From contig JAWQEG010000166.1 in assembly GCA_033782935.1 (NCBI GenBank), positions 4,052,001 to 4,116,000 of the forward strand: a stretch of DNA of 64,000 bases, in the 5' to 3' direction. The DNA comes from Petrolisthes cinctipes. Lineage: Eukaryota; Arthropoda; Malacostraca; Decapoda; Porcellanidae. Below the pieces are notes generated by a model. The model did not search any database. It was not told the origin of the DNA and saw only the letters and a program-made list of their open reading frames with translations. Within the stretch, counting starts at the first letter, position 1. Every line of letters begins with the position of its first letter. Shown here in pieces: positions 23,015 through 34,827 of this stretch. The position numbers were made by a program, and so were the translations under genes.

Positions 23015-26000
23015 GTGATCCTGAGCAGCAACAAGCACCTGGACAAGAGTCGAGACTACACCTTCCTCCATCCCTGGCTTGGCACTGGCTTACTCACATC
23101 AACTGGTGTGTTATTGGCACATATCTGCAACTCTAAATAGGATATGTTGAGTGCATTGAGAATTTTATGCAAGTACTAGATAATGATGATTGGTATTGCA
23201 TGCATTATACATCATTGATGATGATAACAGTCATTATCATCACCTAGGTGTGTGCATATACATACAGATTCATTATGCTGTTTATCATCATTTTTCAAAT
23301 ATATCACCATAATCTCAATACCTATTTGCATCCGTATTAAAGGGCACCTGGATGGTGAGTGGTAGTATTTTTATGTTGATGCCTTGAGTTACCCTGAGTC
23401 AACATTGAAAGTGAGGGGAAGGGTGACATCCTCCAGTAATGTAAGCTTGAACTACATAACCTACATGACCTTGTTTGGATGCATTTCTTTCCATTACCAT
23501 ACCTTATGTAAATGAGTTGTGTGTAGACTATTCAAAAAGGTAAACCATTATATGAAGAGCTGCAGGAGAAACATTAATTCTTTTATACTATTTTTATTAA
23601 CTTTGACTCATATGAAACATTTTTTTAAACTGTACCTCTATTTATTATACATGCAGCTGTGTATTTGCACATCAAAATGGAATTCACTTTATCCCCCTCA
23701 CAGGCAGCAAATGGCACTCCCGTAGGAAGATGTTGACCCCTGCATTCCACTTCAAGATCCTAGAAGACTTCCTTGAGATTTTCAACTCTCAGAGCACCAA
23801 GATGGTTGAGAAGCTGGCCAATAGAGCGGATAGTCAACCTTTTGATATCTTCCCCTATATTACCCTCTGCACCCTTGACGTTATATGTGGTGGGTAGTAG
23901 ATGTAAAGGGAGTGTGTGATGTTTTTTGTTGTAAAAGGAGTGTATTATTTTCCAAGAGTATAGGGAAGTGGTCACTACCATATAAATCGGGCAATACACT
24001 CCAAGTAAAATCCAACAGCGCACTGGGTAACCATAGGGAAATGGCAATGGCGCTAAAAGTCCCAGTAGGGCTATTAAAATTTTGCCATGGCCACCCCCTT
24101 GGGAGGAGTTCCTGGATGGAAAGAGTCATCATATAAGTTGGGGATGTTGCTTATATTAAGATTGAAGCCTTTATCCTATAAAACAAGCTGTTATCACCAT
24201 GCAGATTACCTTCAGTACCGGCTTAAAATTGAGTAAATAAAGTATTAATGTCTGTGTTTATACACTGATTGGACTTTCCCAATCCCACAGAGACAGCCAT
24301 GGGAGTGAACATCAAAGCTCAGGACAACAGTGACTCAGATTATGTCAAGGCTGTGTACAGGTGGGTGTTGGATCACAGGCAGAGGGAAGGAGGAAAGGAG
24401 AAGTGAGGCAATACAAGCTGGGGATAAGGGGGAATGAGTAACAAAGTTGGAAGGAGGTATTCTTGCACTCTTCTATTTATTTTCCTTTTCATCTGAGGGT
24501 TTCAATAATATACAGTACTGTAACTCTCTTACCTCTCTCTCCCCTTCTTTCTTCTACTGTCATTCTACTTCACTTTAAGAATACAAAAATGTGTATTATA
24601 CTTTAACTAATTTATGTAATGCTATTTCGTGAAAAGTATATATTTTAGAGAATTTGTTCATAATTACCTGTATTGGTAAATCAGGGATACCCATTATAAT
24701 TATTTTATCTATGACACTTTCCTTGTTTGTAACTACAGTACTGTATTTGACACAGGTGAATCATACATACTCTCCATATTTTGGCATGTAATTTCAAGCT
24801 CTTTTAATCTACAACCATGAAAGTTGCCTGAGTGCAATTTAAAAATATGACTTGGAATTGTGGTTCGGCAACAAGGTTGGGGAACTGCGGTCTATAGAGG
24901 TTAATGAGCCAAGTAGCAAGCTTATGAAGATACTAATGTCAGAGTATACAGAGTGGTAGGCGATACATTTTTGGATTTATTTAAACTGTGTGTGTGTGTG
25001 TGTGTGTGTCGAGGTTTAGTGAATTAGAAGAGAATTAATGAGAATTTAATAGTGATACTGAATTTGTGTGGTAACCTCAGAATTGCAGCTTTGGTACAGC
25101 AGCGTCAAACACGACCGTGGCTGCAGTCTGACCTGCTCTACCGCCTCATTGGGTCATCCAAGGAGCACGATGCCTGCCTAAAGATCCTCCATGGTGTTTC
25201 ATATGGCACAATCCGATCCCGTCGTATCGAGTACCAGAAGGAGAAAAAAAAAAAAAAAAAACTGGCCAAGCACATGGATGATGAAGTTATTGGTAAGTGA
25301 ATTACTGGGTGCACAACCTTCCTTTGGTAGAGACATAGGCCCGTAGTTTAAAACAAATTAAGGGCCCTTACTGGAGCTCTATGCATCTTCCAAAATAATC
25401 CAGGCCACAGAACCCTTAAGTATTTCTAATAGGGAATCTATTGCCCGGGGTAGTTTGGAGAATTCATAGAGCACCAGTAAGGACCCTCAATTTTTTTTAA
25501 ACTATGGGCGATAGTCCTGAAAGTAGCTATAAAGAACTACAGCTCACTAATTGGGAGTGTGGGTGGGATGGAGGGTAGAAAACAAACTTACTGATCAGTG
25601 AGCAAATGGGTGGGTGACAAGGTTATATGGATTTTTGGGTCAGTAAATGGGAGAAATATTAAGTTGATGGCAATTGTGTGTGTAGTACTGTATGTTATGG
25701 ATTAATGAAGGATTGAAACTGAGGGTTATGGCTGTTAGGGGAGAAAATGGACCTTTCTGACAGATAATTTTTCTAGAGGTGAGGATCAAGATGCAGATTC
25801 AAAGAGTGAAGAGGATGGGAAGAGGCAGGAAAGGACATTAAACGACTGTAGCTGAAAAATTGTTGGAAAAAATTGAGGAGAGAAATGGGAGAGATTATTA
25901 TAAAGGAATAACCCGAAATTGTTAAGGAAAGTAAAGAATGTGTGAAAGGCTCTCATTATAGAAATATCAACATAATTAGATATACTATAGATACCGGTAA

Positions 26001-28396
26001 TAGATTCATTCATAAGGGTTTACCAGGTTCTTCTCACACTTGACCCTTCCATTGCAAAACCAGGCAAGAAGAGGCGACTAGCATTCCTGGACTTGCTGCT
26101 GGAGTATTCTGAGGAAGGGAGGGGCCTGAGTGATGAAGATATTAGGGAGGAGGTTGACACTTTCATGTTTGAGGGACACGACACCACGTCTGCTGCTATC
26201 AATTGGTCTCTTTATCTCCTGGGCTGCCATCCCGAGATTCAAGTACAGTAAACCCTCATTTCACACACACATATAGGGTCACTTAGATGTCTTGAGTATT
26301 TGTATACCTCTCAGTATATCTGGGGAGGAATTCCACTTACTATTCCACTTATCATTGCCCCAAGGCACGAGTGCATGAGGAACTGGACATGATATTCAGC
26401 TCCCCAGACCAACCAGTGACAATGGCAGAGCTACGAGAGATGAAGCTGACAGAGAACTGCATCAAGGAAGCTCTGCGACTCTTTCCATCCGTCCCCTTCT
26501 TAGCACGTGAACTGCAGGAGGAGGCTGTTATAGGTGAGGCATGGAGATGTGGATAGAGGAAGGTAGTTATGAAATAGGCTATGCAGGCTGTTCTTGATGC
26601 AAACATGCAGGTTGAAAGGAAGGGAGTCATTGGTTAGGCAGAAAGCCTTTTTTGTCTTTATTAATGCAGTGGAAGACAACACTGCTCCTGGTCCAGAATC
26701 AGCAGCCATGGCTGTACATACCTAATTGAATTAAACCGTTTTTATGTGTATTTGCATTGAATTAATGTCACAAATTTCATATCACGAGTTACGGTCTTTT
26801 TTAGCAAAAGCTTAATTTTGTAGGAAACATCAAGTATTTAATGAAGACAGTAGGTGAATCAGTTGAATAACACTTTAATTAATATTGATATGAGAATATT
26901 GAACGTAGCCTACTTCTGTGGGCCGAAGAGTTGTGCACAAAGGTTAAATAATATTCCTGAAGGATTAGGTTGGATTAGGCACCAGCAGCACCAGTTAAGC
27001 TGACAACCCAGAGAGGGAATGTTGTAAGTAATTAGTTAGACAAGCATACAGCAAATAGTTACCTCCTCCTGTTCCCCTTCCCACTTGTAACCTCTACTGG
27101 CCATTTTCTTCTGTTACTATCTCCATGCCAACCTTTTGTAATGTGTTACTAATATTGGACAGTAACTGCAAATCTTTCAACACATGTAGGCCTATAACAA
27201 AAATCAAATAATATTGCAACCTGGTTTGTGGCAGACAATTATCGCATTCCCGAGGGGACGACTGTGATGGTGGTGACATACAGGCTGCACCGTGATCCGG
27301 ACCAGTTTCCTGACCCAGAGAGATTCGATCCTGACCGGTTCCTGCCTGAGAATGTTAGCAAGAGGCACCCATATGCATATGTTCCCTTCAGTGCTGGGCC
27401 CAGGAACTGTATAGGTGAGTGGTGATAGTGGTTTGAGGAACGTACAGTGAATAAGTTGTTCAGGTGAATAGTCAACCAAATAATTGCAGGTATCTGGTAT
27501 TTGGTCAGATGCCTTTCTTATTTGGTTTAAACTTGAAAGTCAACGGAATGGCTCCTTTCACCAAGACTAAGTGATGGCACTTAGGTTGTGAATGCAAGAC
27601 GCAAGACCTTGTGAGGGAGGGGGGGGGTGGAGTTGAGAATTTTCGAGGCTTGAAAGGGGGGTGATTTGTGTGTGTGACCCATTTCACTGGGTACTGTGTC
27701 ATTACTTTCTGTATTTCTGCTTCCCTTTTCTACCCCTGGCACTAGAGCGGCCCTCCTCACCCCTTAAAGAAAGGGAAAAGGGGAATTGATGATGATAATG
27801 ATGCATAAAGAGAAAGGTAGTGGAGGTAAGTAAACTTCAGTGCAATAGTAGGCTATATGTGGCTACTTTAGGGGTGAGACCATGCAGTATTGCAGTGATG
27901 GTTGGTAAATGTTTGCATGATCAGTGGTGCACAGGTAGTTTCACTACTGAACATAATAACTGGACAACACTAACTGATCTGGCTGATCTAAAGGCCATAT
28001 GTCATGCCCGTCATATATAACAAACATAATATTATACTGAAGAATGAAATTTTCCCTGCTGATATTAGGTAGTCTTATAAGCTATGTTGATTTGTATGTT
28101 AGCTTATACAGTATGACTAAAGTATATAATTAAATAGTCGCAACATGTAGACAGGGAAATAGTTACTACCGAGTAAGTGATTCTCAGTTACGATTAAGTG
28201 TATATGACTGTATATCCTCTTATTGGTTTGGTCAGGTCAGAAATTTGCCCTGATGGAGGAGAAGATCCTGCTGAGTTCCATCCTCCGCAAGTACCGGGCT
28301 GAATCCTGCACCCGACGCGAAGATCTCAGGCTCCTGGGAGAGCTCATCTTACGCCCTGAAAACGGCAACACTGTTAAGCTCTTCCCCAGGGTGTAA
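23015..28396 (+). CDS. Cytochrome P450, CYP4 family (constitutive exons, 5' partial)
   Basis: Eight exons: 23,015-23,105; 23,704-23,889; 24,291-24,360; 25,081-25,292; 26,064-26,242; 26,365-26,533; 27,235-27,414; 28,236-28,396 (TAA). All have GT/AG borders and add to 1,248 nt, or 415 residues plus stop. Family hallmarks are [12 protein letters not shown], the CYP4 I-helix [16 protein letters not shown] (whose Glu can link covalently to heme in CYP4s), EALR of the ExxR pair, [10 protein letters not shown], and the heme loop [10 protein letters not shown] with its Cys ligand. CYP4 enzymes are ER-membrane monooxygenases, typically fatty-acid omega-hydroxylases; the substrate here is unknown. With one of the upstream exon-2 versions the protein reaches about 451 residues, so only some 55-60 N-terminal residues (anchor and proline hinge) are missing. 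They were not found in the window. Every catalytic motif is intact. Confidence 0.95.
23921..24136 (-). pseudogene. LINE endonuclease fragment in P450 intron
   Basis: The minus strand encodes [20 protein letters not shown], the C-terminal SDH block of an APE-type endonuclease. The reading frame is short and cut off on both sides. Its upstream bases resemble the repeat near 11,200. Confidence 0.65.
25339..25509. mobile_element. Small MITE in P450 intron
   Basis: The inverted ends share GCCC(G/A)TAGTTTAAA, a TTAAGGGCCCTTACTGG-type block and GCTCTATG. It is about 171 bp with no coding capacity and no clear TSD. It starts 46 bp after the donor of the exon ending at 25,292. Confidence 0.55.
27724..27806 (+). 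repeat. Short retroposon end with (GAT)n tail, copy 2
   Basis: Second copy of the family at 10,849-10,926, here in the last intron of the P450 gene. The GATGATAATGATG tail resembles the trinucleotide tails of RTE-like elements. Confidence 0.55.
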
Positions 28397-29012
28397 TACT
28401 GGAAAGCTGGCAGAGCTCTAAAATGGCTGAACCAGGCTGATGGAGACTGATAGTAATCTAGTAACCTAGTAACATAGATATACATTTTTAAATGTTAAAA
28501 CAAGTTGTATGAATTTATGCATATATGCAGTTGTAGTGGTAAGTAATAACTAGAAGAGACAAAATAAGACTACCTATAAAAAGTCAAATGTAAATAGGAA
28601 ATAGTGAGTTTGACGATGGTCCAATGGGTCCATGGCCAGGCTTTGTCAGCGGTCCCGTGGTGCAGCTTCTAATACCTTTATTATTATACGAGTATGATCG
28701 CGCTGTGAGAAAAGCCAGAATTTCGAGATAGTGTATATTATTGCTTAGGTCCACTTCATAAAATCAAGAACTGAAAAGGAAATACAAAACTTCTCAACAC
28801 GAAATCTCTTGGATATGCATACCTAAATTTTGCAAGTTTTTGGTCATCTAAACAAAACAACTACTGTAGTAATATAAGTAATACACGAGCGCACTCAGTG
28901 CATAAGCAGTAAGGAACTGTGTTGGGAGAAATGGGAAGTAAGTTTGAACGAGTTTGACCTTATAATATTATGTCCGTATGAGGCTATTCCCTCCACGGGG
29001 GTCGGAGTGGTG
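28397..29012 (+). other. P450 3' UTR and downstream DNA
   Basis: Follows the TAA of the last exon. No canonical AATAAA was seen in the first 200 bases, so the poly(A) site is not assigned. Confidence 0.3.
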
Positions 29013-29104
29013 TACAGTCATGGTCAATAATAATCATCCACATATGGGTAACTCATACAATTTTATGTCTATTGTTTTCATATTCACATATGATGTTATT
29101 GTTG

Positions 29105-29324
29105 TACAGTCCCCGACATTAGCGACGCCCCTCTCCTTGACCCATACGAAACCCACAGCCACTGCTTCAGTGTGGGGGAAGGAGAAACGCAGCAGGTGAG
29201 AGGAGGCAGAGTTTTTTAAATTAATTATTATATGATCATAAGAATCATAGTATGGAAGCAAAAGCTTGTGCTCTTTGTTCAGTGTACCTCAAGGCGAGGG
29301 GCGTCGCTACTGTCGGAGACTGTA
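29105..29324. mobile_element. Nested TA-MITE (CAGTCCCCGACA family), copy A
   Basis: The ends are CAGTCCCCGACATTAGCGAC and its near-complement, flanked by TA on both sides. In the element at 54,928 the corresponding place is an empty TA, which confirms the boundaries. A second copy at the same position lies at 34,374-34,591. Confidence 0.85.
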
Positions 29325-29422
29325 AGTAGTGTGTAGCTGCTTATAGTAAATTTAAAGATGGTTCTTAACCTATTTATTGGAAAGTTTATCATCTTATTTA
29401 AAAGCCCGTCCACACGATCGAG

Positions 29423-30914
29423 CAGTGCTAGCGAACACAAACGAGCTGTTTGCCTGTCGACGGGCTTACCGCTTGTGTTCGCGAGCACACCAATAAACTG
29501 CCCGTGCTGGTGGTGGTTCGAATAGGTGAGCCCACACTTTGAGTGATGTTGCCAGATGGTGGTCTATTTTTTATCTGCGACATTTTAAGTGCTGGACATG
29601 GGTAACTCAGTTAAATTTCATACCTTATTTTACACTAGAAAATTAGCGTTCTAGTTCACGACCTTTTACTTAGATGTATAAAAAAATACATACTTTTGTG
29701 TTTTCGCATAATATATGCTGAATATACTATATTTTTCATATAAATTAGTAAATAGTAAAAGTCGAAATGTGTGCATTATGCGGCTTTCATGAACCGCATG
29801 AGTATAACAGCCTACAAATATTAACAATTGTATTTAGCATGACCCATACCATGAAGCGGAAAATGTTGAAATGCCATATTTTCACATTTATTAGCATTAG
29901 AAATATGCATACCTTGCGCTGCCAGACGCATGAAGAGGTGAAAGCAAGCTAACTGAATGTGTGGATACTGGATACTGCGGGAATCGCACACTGGTTGCTG
30001 CAGCAGCAGAGAACGTATCGTACGGAGACACCAATATATTATCAACATCTTATTGTGATTTAGTACTGTTACTATCATTGACGACGTAAAATGTAAAATA
30101 TAATTATAAAAGGCCTGTATAAGTTTGTATATCATTCTAATTTTGTTATCTTTGCATATAAGCGGACTAAAAAGCCTCTTCTGAAATAATAGGATATATA
30201 TTTTTATTCATGGCTGTATTCGTATGAAAATAAGTCCAACATAAGTTAAAAATATGTAAATAATATTGAATAAGTTATAATAAGTCGTTCCACAATAGGA
30301 AGCCCAATATAACTTTGCCCGACATAGGACATATTTTCCAGCCTAGAAATCGCCATCAAAATGCCGTTTGGCAACTCGCTTTAAAGTGTGGGCTCGCCTA
30401 TTCACCGAACACTGCGGTTACCCAGTAGTATGACGTCGCTGCCACACACACGAGGTTTCCTATGGAGTCAAGGGGCCGTGGTTGTCAGTATTATCGCTGG
30501 CAATCGAGCAACATGTGAAATGTATTTGGGTCCATTCTCATGTATGTACTTTATGAAGTCATTCGTATTCCCAGCTTTTAATTCCCGTAATATTGTCACA
30601 TGACTTCCTAACAGTTTTCTTTTAATTAGCCAGTCTTTACACCATTTGTCTTTCTTCACCTCATGTACATAGCAATTATTATGCTAAACAGCAGCGCTAT
30701 ACACTTGCGTTCCTTCTTATTAGGCACCATAGTTATCGTACCGGTACGCTCACGACCCAGTCGACCACCTGCACTGGCTCCTGCCCGGCTGTGAGGCGTG
30801 AGCCTGTGACTGGTCAGACACGTTCGTTTGGACACCACAACAAGTGTGCCCGCCGCGTGCACAAGCGGTAAGCCCGTCAACAGGCGAACAGCTCGCTTGT
30901 GTTCGCGAGCACTG
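29423..30914. mobile_element. 1.5-kb inverted-repeat element with a second inverted repeat inside
   Basis: The outer TIRs are about 55 bp, starting CAGTGCT(A/C)GCGAACACAA and ending with the block ACGGGCTTACCGCTTGTG. Inner inverted repeats AATAGGTGAGCCCACACTTT (29,521) and its complement (about 30,383-30,402) indicate a nested or composite structure. The uninterrupted copy B at 34.6 kb shows this is an insertion. CAGTG ends resemble hAT elements, but no 8-bp TSD was found. Confidence 0.65.
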
Positions 30915-31549
30915 CTGTCAAACTCTTACGGGAGTTACCCCGTAGGAAGAATGACAAAGAGAATTATGGTGACCATTGATTAGCATGAATGTAATAATAC
31001 AAACAAATTATGAAACTACAATAATCAAAGACTAGTTGTAAAACAATTGGTCTATCCCTCTCACTCAGAGGACCAAGAAGTCCTTAATTATAACAGTTTA
31101 CCCTAAATATAAAAGAGAACGAGTTTTCTCCAATGGGGTGCTTTCCAAACCATAGTCCCTCATTGGTCCACAGTAGAGGGCACTTGTGGATAATGCAAAG
31201 CCCGCCTCATTTAATTAATTAATTTAAAAAGATAAATATATCTTTGGTAAATAACTACATATTTATGTAATACTATGAATAACGGTTACGTGACAAACTA
31301 TAGTATAAGTAATACAATTACAAGATATAGATGGGACTTGCTGATATTTGTTCTGCTTACCAAATTAAGGCCTTGTTGATTGTTTTTTTCGTAGCAACTC
31401 ACTCTGTTATTTGGTAGTGTAGTGAAACAATAACGCCATATAAGGAGCTGAAAGGCCTTATACTATATGCAAGTTGAACTGTAGATTGCGCCTAGTAGCT
31501 ATGTTGGCTCAGTCAATTCCTATATTGGCTCGCAAAAACAGCCCCAATG

Positions 31550-31855
31550 GCTCGAAAGTTTGCCAACGACAGTGCTGAGATAATGTGTTGCAGGCCGAGA
31601 GTGAAAGGGGGTTGCAGAGGGTGGTGGATGAGTTTCAGTCCGTGTGTAAACGATTGAAACTGAAGGTGAATGTTGATAAAAGTAAGGTGATGGTATTTGA
31701 GAAGGCAGAAACTGAAGTGGTTGACTTTGCCACACTTTACAGAATGAGAGTACCAACTGGTACTAAGTGTGAGATAACTCTGAGGGGTGAGAGGATGGAG
31801 AAAGTGAAGGATCGAATTTAAGTACCTGGGTACAGTTCTGTGTAAACATGTAAAT
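31550..31855 (+). pseudogene. RTE-like LINE reverse-transcriptase fragment, copy 1
   Basis: It encodes FANDSAEI, a decayed FADD box, then after a frameshift AESERGLQRVVDEFQSVCKR, LKVNVDKSKVMVFEKAETEV and CEITLRGERMEKVK, then after another shift EFKYLGTVLC. This is the palm-to-thumb portion of an RTE-like RT. It lies inside the duplicated segment. Confidence 0.85.
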
Positions 31856-32548
31856 TTTTGTATTTTTACTCTTTGAATTAACATAATGATGAGGTTACAA
31901 ATGACGTATGCGAGGAGGTGTTTATCCTGAGGCAATCCTCGCATACTGATGTGTCCTTCATTGTTCACATGAGCCAGCATCTATGACTGGAACGAACTAC
32001 TGGGTTGGTATATTTGTTTACATCTATGTCATCCTGGGGTCGCAAGCCTAATACCCCCATCAGGAGTGATGGCTAATAATTTAGTTAAGTTTAAAAAAAT
32101 AAAAAAAATATATCTCTACTAGGTTTAATTTAGAATTACATTCGTGCAAATTGGATCAGAGGTTGCGTGCTTATTAAAAAATTGGGTAGCTTTATTTAAA
32201 ACGCACCAACCTTGACGGATTGATAGATGCATGGATATGCTAAGATCAACGTTTCAGTTTGCTAATGTGTAAACAGCTAAAATGAAGGAGGGTGGGGTAA
32301 ACTGATAAGAAATATACAAATTTTAGCAGAACAAACACACCATTATAATAATAGTAGGCAATGATATGTATGAAGATCTAAGACGAGGAAGGTGTTATGT
32401 CACACCTACATACCTAACACATCTCTACACTTCACAATCTCCTCTGTTCTCACACTTACTACATTCCTTCCGCTCTCCTGTACTACAAAAGGTACATTTG
32501 ACTCCAAAGAAACTATTCTTCTTAAAGATTTCCTAACCAATGTCTCTT

Positions 32549-32667
32549 GTCAACGGCCACACCACGTTGAAAACACCGCTTCTCGTCCGATCAGCGAAGT
32601 TAAGCAACGTTGGGTCTGATTAGTACTTGGATGGGTGACCGCCTGGGAACACCAGATGCTGTTGGCA
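32549..32667 (+). rRNA. 5S ribosomal RNA, copy 1
   Basis: A 119-nt sequence with the eukaryotic 5S landmarks: TCTCGTCCGATCAGCGAAGT, TTAAGCAACGTTGGG (A box region) and TAGTACTTGGATGGGTGACC followed by GCCTGGGAACACC (C box region). The ends GTCAACGGCC and GTTGGC can pair. A T-rich stretch (ATTTATTTATTTATTTTT) follows, suitable for pol III termination. It lies inside a duplicated segment of unrelated DNA, so it could be a dispersed gene or a pseudogene. A few positions (ACACCGCTT, GGGTCTGATT) depart from what I expect. Confidence 0.88.
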
Positions 32668-33354
32668 TTTATTTATTTATTTTTAAAATCCTTTCCAATA
32701 ATTTCATTTCAACACAAACAACGAGCCACGACTCTTTTGAGGCATTATAAGACATTATACACATCACAAATTGACATTAAACACATCCATTGAGAGTACC
32801 TAACCTTACCTATATGTGGATTATTATTACTGACTACGACTGTACAATCCCACATATCATATTCCATATAAACTTTCAATTAGAATTGATAATAAGTTAT
32901 ACACATCACGAATGACATTAAATACATCCATTGAGAGTTATTTATATGTGGAGGAAATGAAGAAAATATAAGTAACACAAATCAACAGTTACCCTTCGAT
33001 ACCTTAATATGGTAATATTGTGTAGTGGCCACACTATGTTTCACACACATATGGCCACTCCTGTAAACAATTAAATTGCTTATAAATTCTGTTTGAAGAT
33101 GAATAATTATTACTCTCTGTAAGAGAGTGTTTCCAAAACAAAACCACTCAGCCTGTGCGCGCCCCTTCCACACACCCTGACGGAGGTGGAACGGTCATCA
33201 ATGCACAGGACAGGGAGTCACAGTACCGCTTCCCGTTCAGGGGCTCACACTGATTCTCCTCATCGTGGTTCAGCAGTTATCAAGTTACTGAAGGAGTAAC
33301 TTGATATCATACTATAGAAATGATCCTATAAAGAATGATTATGTCTTCAAAACT

Positions 33355-34349
33355 ACCTTTGACAACCACAGTTTTATTGTTCCCGCACACCTACAGTAAC
33401 ATCAGGTTTATACTAGTTTATATGTAATATTTTTTTAAATGCTAAATATATTGACATGCATCTGTAATAATTGCAATAATAAAGATATTTATCTATATTT
33501 CGCATGACACACCCGTCTAAGAATGCACCATAATTCTCCTATACTCAGTTCAGTATAACCATAGAAGACATTTTTAATTGGTACAACAATGCACAAGTTC
33601 CTTGAAAACAGTGTGGTGGCGATATTACCCAGACAAACATATTCCTACTGTAAATAAATAGGTCACACTAAGAAACAGTTTTCATTGTTGTGAAACAGAA
33701 AACAATGAGAGTCGACGATTTTAGAATAAAAAATTTAAATACTTCCATAAAATTAATGAAACATAAATACTGAACGTAATTATAATAGTTACCCCTATAT
33801 AAACATGGCCTTTATTTGGACAGGGTAATCTTAAGTAAATTCACGTTGACACTGGCAGTAAGTTAGCTTTAAATGTATGCAAATATAAGAAAGGTTTCAG
33901 ATTAATATACATGAGGTCTGATTCATTGACTTAAGGGGTAAATTTACAATTTTTTTAACAAGGAAAATCTAATGTATTACGATTAAGGTGATTAAAATAA
34001 CAGCATAATAATTCTATAGAAATATGTACTCTAATAAATAATGCTGTAGCCTATCATTACTGAACTGTATACAATTATATTAACTATTTATTCACTCCGC
34101 ACTGCCGGGTTTGACTAATTTCCTGTTGGATCCTTTCATACTGGTACATTTATAAAATATTAAATGAGAATAATAAAGTAAAATGCTAACATCACGGGCC
34201 CCGAGGATTTGTTTATCTCCGTCTTCTGGTACCAGTGTTGCCAGATACCCTTGAACCAGTAGTCACCTCTTCTGTTGTCTTTCAAGAAATAGATCTCACT
34301 ATTTCCCTAGCTCCCTTTGGGGGACCCGAGCATCTGTCAGGTTTGCATA
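33355..34349. other. AT-rich DNA, no gene recognised
   Basis: Contains a CAGTGTTGCCAGATA motif near 34,236 resembling motifs near 29,545, 42,192 and 50,625, possibly ends of old MITEs. Otherwise nothing was identified. Confidence 0.3.
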
Positions 34350-34738
34350 TTCACATATGATGTTATTGTTGTACAGTCCCCGACATTAGCGACGCCCCTC
34401 TCCTTGACCCATACGAAACCCACAGCCACTGCTTCAGTGTGGGGGAAGGAGAAACGCAGCGGGTGAGAGGAGGCAGAGTTTATTTTAAATTAATTATTAT
34501 ATGCTAATAAGAATCATAGTATGGAAGCAAAAGCTTGTGCTCTTTGTTCAGTGTACCTCAAGGCGAGGGGCGCCGCTACTGCCGGAGACTGTAAGTAGTG
34601 TGTAGCTGCTTATAGTAATTTTAAAGATGGTTCTTTGCCTATTTATTGGAAAACTTATCAGCTAAGTAACAGAGGGAAGCTGTCAAACTCTTATGTAAGT
34701 TACCCCTATATGGATGATTATTCTTGACCACGACTGTA
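34350..34738. mobile_element. TA-type MITE, copy B, left end lost, with nested TA-MITE
   Basis: Continuous with copy A over the region around the nested CAGTCCCCGACA MITE (34,374-34,591). It keeps the right TIR (CCACGACTGTA at 34,728-34,738) that copy A lacks. It shows the uninterrupted form of the place where the 1.5-kb element entered copy A. Confidence 0.8.
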
Positions 34739-34827
34739 GCCTACATGTGGTGAATATGCGCCCAGCTTAGGTCAACCAGATTTGGGACTGCTCTGCCAGA
34801 CAGTCTGGGGAAGTACAACAACAACAA

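Larger units (their letters stand above)
29013..30941. mobile_element. TA-type (Tc1/mariner-like) MITE, copy A, with two nested insertions
   Basis: The left end (TACAGTCATGGTCAATAATA at 29,013) is the same family as the intact 235-bp element at 54,928-55,162. It is interrupted by a second TA-MITE (29,107-29,322) and a larger inverted-repeat element (29,423-30,914). The far TIR is cut off at 30,941, where the duplicated 5S-bearing segment starts. Confidence 0.75.
30942..33354 (+). repeat. 2.4-kb segmental duplication, copy 1 (contains 5S)
   Basis: Nearly identical to 37,076-39,492, from GTAGGAAGAATGACAAAGAG to TGTCTTCAAAACT. Carries a LINE RT fragment and a 5S rRNA sequence. A hairpin with a 12-bp stem and 5-base loop lies at 33,278-33,306. 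Confidence 0.95.
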
